Part shown: piece by piece, positions 1-4,332 of the stretch
Position numbering within the stretch: the first letter of the stretch is position 1
How the letters are laid out: each line of letters opens with the position of its first letter
Assembly: GCA_019237435.1 (NCBI GenBank)
Contig: JAFAHB010000293.1
Coordinates: 1-5,693 of the forward strand
Length of the DNA: 5,693 nt
Direction of reading: 5' to 3'
Source of the DNA: Vulcanimicrobiota bacterium
Lineage (GTDB): Bacteria > Vulcanimicrobiota > Vulcanimicrobiia > Vulcanimicrobiales > Vulcanimicrobiaceae
Program-made: the position numbers and the translations under genes
The notes under the pieces: model-generated
The model's database searches: none
The model's input: the letters and a program-made list of their open reading frames with translations, nothing else
Told to the model about the DNA's origin: nothing

Positions 1-657
1 CGCATCGGCATCGCGCCGAACTTTCTGCTTAAATCCATTGCCGCGCATTGGCCGCTTTTCATCTACGCGATCGCGTTCATGGCGGCGCTCAACGGCATGT
101 CACACGGAACGCAAGATCTCTATGCGACGTTCTTGCAAAAGCAACACGGGTTCTCACCCGGCACTACCTCGCTGCTCGCGATGATCGGCGCGGTCGGCGC
201 GATTCTGGGCTCGATAGGGTTCGGCATGCTCTCTCAACGCTTCGGCCGGCGGGCGGTCGTGATGTTCTGCACCGCTGTCGGAATTTGCGCGATCCCGCTG
301 TGGATCTTCAGCTCGACGATCGCGACGCTTGCACTGGGCGTATTCATCATCCAAATCGCCGTGCAGGGTTGCTGGGGCGTGATCCCTGCGCATCTCAACG
401 AGCTCTCGCCCGCCGACGTGCGCGGCACGTTTCCGGGTTTCACCTACCAGCTCGGCAACCTGATCGCCGCGAGCATCGCGCAAGTCGAAGCGGTGCTCGC
501 CGCGAAAACTCCGCTGGCGACCGGGGCGCCGAACTATGCGGTTGCCATGGCGATCGTCGCCGCTAGCGTGCTTGTCTCCGGATTTATCCTTGCCGCAATC
601 GGCCATCTCGTTCGCAAGGAAAATCGTGGCCTCGCTTTCGCGCCTTCGGCGTCATAG
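1..657 (+). CDS. MFS carboxylate transporter, SHS/Jen1-like (3' part)
   Basis: This is the C-terminal half (218 residues visible) of a 12-helix major facilitator. The frame is open from the first base, so the start lies outside the window. Residues 31-43 read NGMSHGTQDLYAT, which fits the Jen1 signature N-x-x-[ST]-H-x-[ST]-Q-D-x-x-x-T exactly; in yeast Jen1 that motif is needed for lactate and pyruvate transport. Residues 75-84 (GMLSQRFGRR) are the usual MFS cytoplasmic-loop motif after helix 8. A conserved stretch around residues 130-154 (LNELSP, RGTFPG, YQLGNL) is typical of the SHS family. Hydrophobic segments lie near 17-30, 57-77, 85-107, 110-130, 145-165 and 178-200, and the protein ends in a short charged tail. 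The family suggests proton symport of lactate, pyruvate or another short monocarboxylate across the inner membrane; the substrate is inferred. No partner gene is visible, and the next gene converges on it. Confidence 0.85.
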   Translation, partial: RIGIAPNFLLKSIAAHWPLFIYAIAFMAALNGMSHGTQDLYATFLQKQHGFSPGTTSLLAMIGAVGAILGSIGFGMLSQRFGRRAVVMFCTAVGICAIPLWIFSSTIATLALGVFIIQIAVQGCWGVIPAHLNELSPADVRGTFPGFTYQLGNLIAASIAQVEAVLAAKTPLATGAPNYAVAMAIVAASVLVSGFILAAIGHLVRKENRGLAFAPSAS

Positions 658-667
658 TCACGACGCC
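648..667. terminator. Possible weak hairpin in convergent gap
   Basis: GGCGTC (648-653) and GACGCC (662-667) are perfect inverted arms around an 8-base loop that contains the transporter stop codon. The hairpin sits where the rightward transporter meets the leftward small membrane protein gene. Neither strand has a run of T after it, so an intrinsic terminator is possible but unproven. Confidence 0.25.
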
Positions 668-672
668 TCGGC

Positions 673-1119
673 TTAAGGAAACGCGTCCGTGCGTGCGCCG
701 TAGCTCTGCTGCGAGCCGTCCGCAAAGACCGCGTTGATGATGTTGCACTCCACGCCGCGGAATCGAACGCCCCGGTAATCGCGCGGTAGCGGAACGTCGG
801 CGACCGTTGAGACGCTACCGCCCGCCGGAACGCGCCTCTCGAGCACGTATCCCCAGTCGCTCAAGTTACGCCGGTCGGCACTCGACGCGAACAACGCAAA
901 GTTCATCCACGTCGCATCCTTGCGGGCGGCGTTGGCGATGTCGAATCGCACCCGCACCGTCTTCTCTTTGGGCGCGCCGACCTGCGCGCAGGCGCTTGAA
1001 AATGGGCTCTCCGGCGGACGCTGCATCGCGGTGATGAAATACGCCACATATGTGCCGGCAAAAATCAGAAAGACGCACAGCGCAATGCCCGCGGCGATGC
1101 CGCCGATAACCCAGGCCAC
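673..1119 (-). CDS. Small membrane-anchored protein of unknown function
   Basis: I do not recognise this 148-residue protein. Residues 4-31 form one long hydrophobic helix, probably an uncleaved anchor. About 115 residues follow outside the membrane, with alternating beta-strand patterns (TVRVRFDIANA, WMNFALFAS, GVRFRGVECNIINAVF). C44 and C125 could form a disulfide, with C15 inside the helix. The layout resembles small FxLYD-like extracytoplasmic domains, but that is only an impression. The GTG at 1117-1119 has no ribosome site close by. The frame stays open upstream, and a GGGAGG at 1142-1147 lies 4 nt before an ATA codon at 1135-1137. Starting there would add six residues giving an N-terminus MKAIKI, a typical positively charged lead-in to a membrane helix. 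The gene follows the secreted-protein gene by 31 nt and is probably its operon partner. Confidence 0.7.
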   Translation of the reverse strand: MAWVIGGIAAGIALCVFLIFAGTYVAYFITAMQRPPESPFSSACAQVGAPKEKTVRVRFDIANAARKDATWMNFALFASSADRRNLSDWGYVLERRVPAGGSVSTVADVPLPRDYRGVRFRGVECNIINAVFADGSQQSYGARTDAFP

Positions 1120-1141
1120 GATTTTGATCGCTTTTATACGG

Positions 1142-1147
1142 CCTCCC
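1142..1147 (-). promoter_or_regulatory. Ribosome binding site GGGAGG, points to an ATA start
   Basis: On the minus strand GGGAGG is followed by CCGT and then ATA AAA GCG ATC AAA ATC GTG. The spacing suits a start at ATA (1135-1137, 4 nt) and is far too long (22 nt) for the first standard start codon, GTG at 1117-1119. It lies just after the stop codon of the upstream gene. Confidence 0.5.
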
Positions 1148-1150
1148 GGT

Positions 1151-1855
1151 CTACTGGTGCAACGTGAAGTCCGCCGTCTCGGTCTCGCCGTTCGTGTTCG
1201 TCAGGGTGTAATGAAATACCGAAACCAGATGTGCCGTGGAATCGTACGAGCCTTGACCGGCAACGGTATTTGCCGTTGTTGCGGCAGCTTGCACGCTGAC
1301 GGCGTACACACGATGTCCCAACAGATCTCGCTGTCCCGTCACGGTGTAAATCGCGTCGGTTGCAAACGGCACGTCCATCTCGGCGTGCCACGTATCGCCG
1401 ACACGTGGGTTCGCTCGCTGCGCGCACGCACTAGCGAACGCGTTGATTGGCCGTAGCGTAGTCGAGAAGACCATCGCCGCTTGATTCTCCGCAAACGCCA
1501 ACGACTCGGCTTCGCTCATACCGGCGTGCATCTTTATGTTGGGATCGTACTTTGGAATAATCGCGCCGGCCGGCGAGACGGTCGCGTCAAACGCAAAATT
1601 GCTGCTAGCCGGCAGGCCCGCACCCGATATCGACGCTTTTGCGTGCGCCGACCCGTCCGCATCGACGCGATCGAGCGTTAGCGCAAAGCCCATGTTCATT
1701 GTGCGTCCCGCGCCCATGCCGCCGCCTTGACCGCTAACCGTTACGTCGTAGAGCAGTCTGGCGCCGACCGCGCGCTCCTGCGCAAGTGACGGCACTGTCG
1801 TCGCGGCAAGAACGATCGCCGAAAGGGTCGTAATCATTGGCAACCTGTCTCGCAT
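1151..1855 (-). CDS. Secreted beta-rich protein of unknown function
   Basis: The 234-residue product begins with a clear Sec signal peptide: MRDRLP, a hydrophobic core to about residue 20, and a VPSLAQ end with likely cleavage after A25 (A-x-A-like SLA, then QE). The mature part has alternating polar and hydrophobic strands, a Gly/Met-rich segment at 42-56, a VGDTW motif at 152-156, and closing strands with GQGSYDS and VSVFHYTLTN. VGDTW followed by a turn and strands recurs in exported bacterial proteins of unknown role, so this may be a beta-structured periplasmic or cell-surface protein; no catalytic motif is visible. There is one cysteine (C144) and no lipobox. The start at 1853-1855 is chosen because GGAGG lies 8 nt upstream; an in-frame GTG three codons earlier overlaps that site and is unlikely. 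The small membrane protein follows in the same direction. Confidence 0.75.
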   Translation of the reverse strand: MRDRLPMITTLSAIVLAATTVPSLAQERAVGARLLYDVTVSGQGGGMGAGRTMNMGFALTLDRVDADGSAHAKASISGAGLPASSNFAFDATVSPAGAIIPKYDPNIKMHAGMSEAESLAFAENQAAMVFSTTLRPINAFASACAQRANPRVGDTWHAEMDVPFATDAIYTVTGQRDLLGHRVYAVSVQAAATTANTVAGQGSYDSTAHLVSVFHYTLTNTNGETETADFTLHQ

Positions 1856-3536
1856 GGCGGCCACCTCCGTCGCGGTGACGCCGGATTCCCCTAAATCTAA
1901 GGAGAACTCCGGCGCGCACGTGGTTCGCGCCTCTCAAGTTCGATCGAACGGCGCCGTCGGCGCGGTCATTGCAGTTCTACTGGTGGCCGTCGCCTACGTC
2001 GCGGCGGCGAGGTTCGGATTTACCTTCGCTTTCGCGACCAAACAAGTAACGGCGGTTTGGCCGCCGACCGGGATCGCGCTGGCCGCACTTCTTCTCTGGG
2101 GATATCGCGTCTGGCCCGGCATTTGGCTCGGAGCGTTCGTCAGCAACGCCACAAGTTCGGAGCCGATCTGGACGGCCGCGCTGATCGCGATCGGCAACAC
2201 ACTCGCGCCGCTATTCGGTGCCTACCTCCTCCGGCACTTGGGATTCGACACCGCGCTCAACCGGGTGCGCGACGTCATCCTACTCGTATTCCTCGGTTCG
2301 GCCCTCGCCATGACTGTCTCGGCGACGAACGGAGTGACCGCGCTTGCGATAGCGCAGATCGTTCCGTGGAGCGCTTTTCTTTCCGTCTGGTGGATCTGGT
2401 GGGTTGGCGACGCGATGGGTGTGCTGCTCGTTGCGCCTTTGCTGCTCACGTGGCTCGCTAATATCGGCAGAGACGAGCGCCCCGAAGGCGGTGGCCCGGA
2501 GTTGGCGCTGCTGGGCGTGACGCTGGTCGCGGCGAGCTGGACGTCGTTTCTCAGCAGCTACCCCGTGCGCTTTTCGGTTTATCCGGTGATCCTTTGGTCG
2601 GCGGTGCGCTTCCGGCAACGCGAAACCACGGCGGCGATTGCCGTCGTCGGCGCTGCGGCCATTTGGGCGACCACTCATGGCCTAGGCCCGTGGGCTTCGG
2701 GTTCGTTGGATTTACGGCTCGTTCAACTCGACAGCTGGATGGCAGCGTTTGCGATTACGGGACTCGTGCTCGGCGCCGTCAGCGCCGAGAAGCGCGCGGC
2801 CCGTCACGCTTTGCAGACGGTCTTGGAGCAGAAGCAACGTTCCGTCGACACATTGCAGCGGGCTCTCCTCCCCGCGCGTCTTCCAAATCGCGCCGGCCTC
2901 CAATGCGACGCGCTCTATATTCCAGCCGAGCGCGAGGCGCTCATTGGGGGTGATTGGTACGATGCCTTCGAGCTTCCCGATGGGCGAATCGTGTTTTCCA
3001 TCGGCGACGTAACCGGTCACGGACTCGACGCCGCGGTCACGGCGGAGCGCCTCCGTCGCGGTATCTTCACCGCGGCGTTCCAGGCGGAAGATGTGGCCGA
3101 GATACTCTTCAGAGCCGAAATCGCTCTGCAGTCGGAACTGGATGCCCCGGCGACCGCAATGGTCGCGGTCATCAGCGGAGATCTTTCGACGCTCAGCTAC
3201 GCAAACGCGGGCCATCCGCCCGCGATTCTGGGGGGTCCAACTGCCCCTGTCCGACTGTTGCACCTTGGCGGTGTGCCGATGGGCGTCCGCACGCCGATTC
3301 GCGCGAAGACGCATACCGTTGCTTTGGAACGCGGAGCGGTTATGCTCTTCTACACCGACGGACTCACCGAGTTCGCGCGCAACATCCAGCGCTCCGAGTC
3401 GGCCGCAATGCAGGCGGTTTCAATGTTGATCGACGATCCTTCCATCAAACATCCGGCGGTGTTCGTTCAACGCAGCGTCATGGGATCGCACCGGCCAACC
3501 GATGACACAGTCCTTCTTGTAGCGCGGCTCACCTAA
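1854..3536 (+). CDS. MASE1-domain membrane sensor PP2C (RsbU/SpoIIE-type) phosphatase
   Basis: The product (560 residues from the first ATG) has two parts. Residues about 35-310 are a multi-helix membrane region matching MASE1, with the hallmark VWPPTGIALAALLL at 68-81 and a Trp-rich WWIWWVGD at 179-186. Residues 313-340 form a short charged helical linker ending in QRALLP. Residues about 345-560 are a PP2C-family Ser/Thr phosphatase with all metal-binding motifs present: GGDWYD (365-370), IGDVTGHG (383-390), NAGHPP (451-456), TDGLTE (501-506) and DD at 550-551. It should be catalytically active with Mn2+ or Mg2+. By family it would dephosphorylate an anti-anti-sigma factor and release a sigma factor under stress; no RsbW, RsbV or sigma gene is in the window, so the target is unknown. 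The start is doubtful: ATG 1854 lacks a ribosome site and overlaps the opposite gene's start, whereas GTG 1920-1922 (538 residues) has AAGGAG 15 nt upstream. Confidence 0.92.
   Translation: MAATSVAVTPDSPKSKENSGAHVVRASQVRSNGAVGAVIAVLLVAVAYVAAARFGFTFAFATKQVTAVWPPTGIALAALLLWGYRVWPGIWLGAFVSNATSSEPIWTAALIAIGNTLAPLFGAYLLRHLGFDTALNRVRDVILLVFLGSALAMTVSATNGVTALAIAQIVPWSAFLSVWWIWWVGDAMGVLLVAPLLLTWLANIGRDERPEGGGPELALLGVTLVAASWTSFLSSYPVRFSVYPVILWSAVRFRQRETTAAIAVVGAAAIWATTHGLGPWASGSLDLRLVQLDSWMAAFAITGLVLGAVSAEKRAARHALQTVLEQKQRSVDTLQRALLPARLPNRAGLQCDALYIPAEREALIGGDWYDAFELPDGRIVFSIGDVTGHGLDAAVTAERLRRGIFTAAFQAEDVAEILFRAEIALQSELDAPATAMVAVISGDLSTLSYANAGHPPAILGGPTAPVRLLHLGGVPMGVRTPIRAKTHTVALERGAVMLFYTDGLTEFARNIQRSESAAMQAVSMLIDDPSIKHPAVFVQRSVMGSHRPTDDTVLLVARLT
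1864..1868 (-). promoter_or_regulatory. Ribosome binding site GGAGG for the secreted protein
   Basis: Read on the minus strand, GGAGG is followed by 8 nt and then ATG CGA GAC. This fixes the start at position 1855 and argues against the in-frame GTG at 1862-1864. Confidence 0.75.
1880..1913. promoter_or_regulatory. Imperfect inverted repeat between divergent gene starts
   Basis: GCCGGA (1880-1885) pairs perfectly with TCCGGC (1908-1913). The pairing continues inward past a one-base bulge (C1907) as TTC/GAA, one mismatch, then CCT/AGG, around an A/T-rich loop. The 3' arm contains AAGGAG at 1899-1904, the only purine-rich ribosome-site candidate near the start of the phosphatase gene. The repeat could be a protein operator for the divergent genes or an RNA hairpin hiding the ribosome site. 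If translation starts at 1854 it would simply be coding sequence. Confidence 0.35.
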
Positions 3537-3538
3537 AA

Positions 3539-3567
3539 CCGGTCGCTGCGCTTGTAGCAGCGATCGG
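3539..3567 (+). terminator. Strong hairpin after the phosphatase gene
   Basis: Three bases after the TAA stop, CCGGTCGCTGC (3539-3549) pairs with GCAGCGATCGG (3557-3567). The stem is 11 bp with one G-U pair, and the loop is 7 bases (GCTTGTA). The position suits a terminator or a 3'-end stabiliser. No U-tract follows on the plus strand, so a classical intrinsic terminator is not shown. Confidence 0.5.
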
Positions 3568-3716
3568 CGCTCCTCGATTGCGCAGCCTCGGGATCGAAGT
3601 GCCGGACGCGGGGCCAATTTGTGCGGGTTATAGGGCAGTTTGTGGGTGGCGCCGGCACTTCGGCCGAGATAGCATAACGCCACACCCTGCCGGGTTACTG
3701 CCTTTCCCGCAATCTG
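3568..3716. other. Intergenic leader upstream of the peptide gene
   Basis: About 150 bases lie between the phosphatase hairpin and the peptide gene's ribosome site. They contain a possible long-range stem: GGGTGGCG (3644-3651) against CGCCAC-A-CC (3678-3686), 8 bp with one bulged A. A small GCCG/CGGC hairpin (3651-3664) competes with or stacks on its base. I see no convincing -35/-10 pair; TAGCAT at 3670-3675 is a weak -10 candidate without a matching -35. No further gene is evident here. Confidence 0.3.
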
Positions 3717-3722
3717 AAGGAG
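3717..3722 (+). promoter_or_regulatory. Strong ribosome binding site AAGGAG of the peptide gene
   Basis: AAGGAG is followed by 6 nt (ATTCAA) and the ATG at 3729. This is near-ideal spacing and the best plus-strand ribosome site I see in the window. It is the main sequence evidence that the 48-codon frame is really translated. Confidence 0.8.
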
Positions 3723-3728
3723 ATTCAA

Positions 3729-3875
3729 ATGAGCCACGAGACCGACAAAGACCTTAAGAAGAAGGCCAAGGACGAGCTCAAAGACGACCAATTAGATAAG
3801 GTCAGCGGGGGCGCTGAGGCGACGGATCAGTCTCGACTGTATGCCGACCGCAACCTCAAAATGAAAAAAACCTAG
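3729..3875 (+). CDS. Double-glycine-leader peptide, bacteriocin/RiPP-precursor-like
   Basis: This 48-residue protein starts MSHETDKDLKKKAKDEL and carries the leader motif ELKDDQLDKVSGGA at residues 16-29. That fits the classic double-glycine leader (E-L-x-x-x-x-L-x-x-V-x-G-G) cut by C39-type peptidase/ABC exporters or used as a recognition tag in RiPP precursors. Cleavage after G28 would release about 20 residues that are highly polar (several K, R, D, E), contain one Tyr, two Thr and one Ser, and have no Cys. A lanthipeptide, sactipeptide or disulfide bacteriocin is therefore not supported. The core is not hydrophobic like that of pore-forming class II bacteriocins, so it may be a signal peptide or modified by other chemistry. 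No C39 transporter, radical SAM or cyclodehydratase gene lies nearby. The ribosome site is excellent. A YkgJ-type gene follows 36 nt downstream in the same frame. The product call rests on the motif alone. Confidence 0.7.
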   Translation: MSHETDKDLKKKAKDELKDDQLDKVSGGAEATDQSRLYADRNLKMKKT

Positions 3876-3887
3876 CTGCATCGCAGC
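3875..3887 (+). other. Short hairpin after the peptide gene
   Basis: GCTGC (3875-3879) and GCAGC (3883-3887) flank a three-base loop directly at the peptide stop codon. The stem is only 5 bp and no T-run follows, so it may slow or partly uncouple transcription into the next gene at most. Its arms repeat the GCTGC/GCAGC core of the larger hairpin at 3539-3567. Confidence 0.3.
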
Positions 3888-3911
3888 ACGCGGCATCCAA
3901 AAAGCGTCAAC

Positions 3912-4316
3912 GTGCGCCAACCTAAAGAAAACATAGCCTGCCCCCCCGGGTGCGGCGAATGTTGCCATAAGTATCGCGTCTTTGTCGACATGCGCGATTG
4001 CGAAAGGATGGCGTATGGTTTAGATATGAAAGTCGGCGATTTCATCACAAGATACGTCAATCCTGAAACGCTGCCCGAAAGGGATGAAATCGGTTGGCTT
4101 AAGATCAGAAGCGAAGGTGACGTCGCGCGCGATCCGTGCGTGTTTCTAACTCGCACGACTATCTCAAGTCCTGAGGGGCAATTTGAAGGCGAGAAATGCT
4201 CGATATATCACTATAGGCCTCAGGCCTGCCGAGATTACTCGCCCGTTGGGTGCGTGCACGTGAAATCTGAGCTATGGGAGTATTTCCCAGGCGAGAACCT
4301 CATAAGCATCATTTAG
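3912..4316 (+). CDS. YkgJ-family cysteine-cluster protein (putative Zn/Fe-binding)
   Basis: The 134-residue product matches the YkgJ/CxxCxxCC family (PF03692). The N-terminal cluster is CPPGCGECC (C10, C14, C17, C18), followed by a DMRDCERMAYGLDMKVGDF helix region (26-44), PCVFL (C76), and the C-terminal CSIYHYRPQACRDYSPVGC (C96, C106, C114). The CSIY-x-x-RP-x-x-C stretch is diagnostic. The family is thought to chelate zinc or iron, but its reaction is not established; the protein should be cytoplasmic because no signal or membrane segment is present. The start is GTG 3912 with no clear ribosome site, so translation may be coupled to the peptide gene, whose stop lies 36 nt upstream in the same frame. 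By hand count the gene is about 51% G+C, against about 70% in a sampled stretch of the phosphatase gene, and it uses more AAA, ATA and AGA codons; recent acquisition is possible. Confidence 0.85.
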   Translation: MRQPKENIACPPGCGECCHKYRVFVDMRDCERMAYGLDMKVGDFITRYVNPETLPERDEIGWLKIRSEGDVARDPCVFLTRTTISSPEGQFEGEKCSIYHYRPQACRDYSPVGCVHVKSELWEYFPGENLISII

Positions 4317-4319
4317 GCA

Positions 4320-4329
4320 AACGCGCGTT
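4320..4329. repeat. 10-bp palindrome between convergent genes
   Basis: AACGCGCGTT is a perfect palindrome in the 16-bp gap between the YkgJ-family gene and the leftward lipoprotein gene. It has no room for a loop, so an RNA hairpin would be poor. It is recorded as the only structure in the gap. Confidence 0.3.
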
Positions 4330-4332
4330 GAC

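Noticed and set aside
48..566. 172-codon open frame overlapping the transporter in another frame
   Set aside because: Its translation is rich in Arg, His and Asp with no domain sense, as expected from reading a GC-rich gene out of frame; the transporter frame has clear MFS motifs.
1134..1427. Minus-strand open frame reaching into the gap between the two exported-protein genes
   Set aside because: It overlaps the secreted-protein gene in a wrong frame, has an Arg-rich low-sense translation and no ribosome site.
2712..3314. 200-codon minus-strand frame inside the phosphatase gene
   Set aside because: It lies wholly opposite the catalytic PP2C domain, and its charged low-complexity translation is typical of antisense shadows.
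3640..3675. TTGTGG (3640-3645) and TAGCAT (3670-3675) as a promoter of the peptide gene
   Set aside because: The spacing is 24 bp, well beyond the usual 16-18, and both boxes are poor matches.
3537..3728. Small RNA gene in the intergenic region
   Set aside because: There is a hairpin and possible leader structure but no convincing promoter plus terminator pair and no recognised RNA family.
3420..3791. Minus-strand 123-codon frame with a hydrophobic N-terminus opposite the peptide gene
   Set aside because: The hydrophobic start is the complement of the Lys/Leu-rich leader codons. There is no ribosome site, it runs into the phosphatase gene, and the plus-strand peptide has both a ribosome site and a known motif.
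3873..3911. Stop-codon readthrough joining the peptide and the YkgJ protein
   Set aside because: The frame matches and only one TAG separates them, but nothing (pyrrolysine signal, selenocysteine element or conserved extension) supports readthrough; ordinary coupling or reinitiation is simpler.
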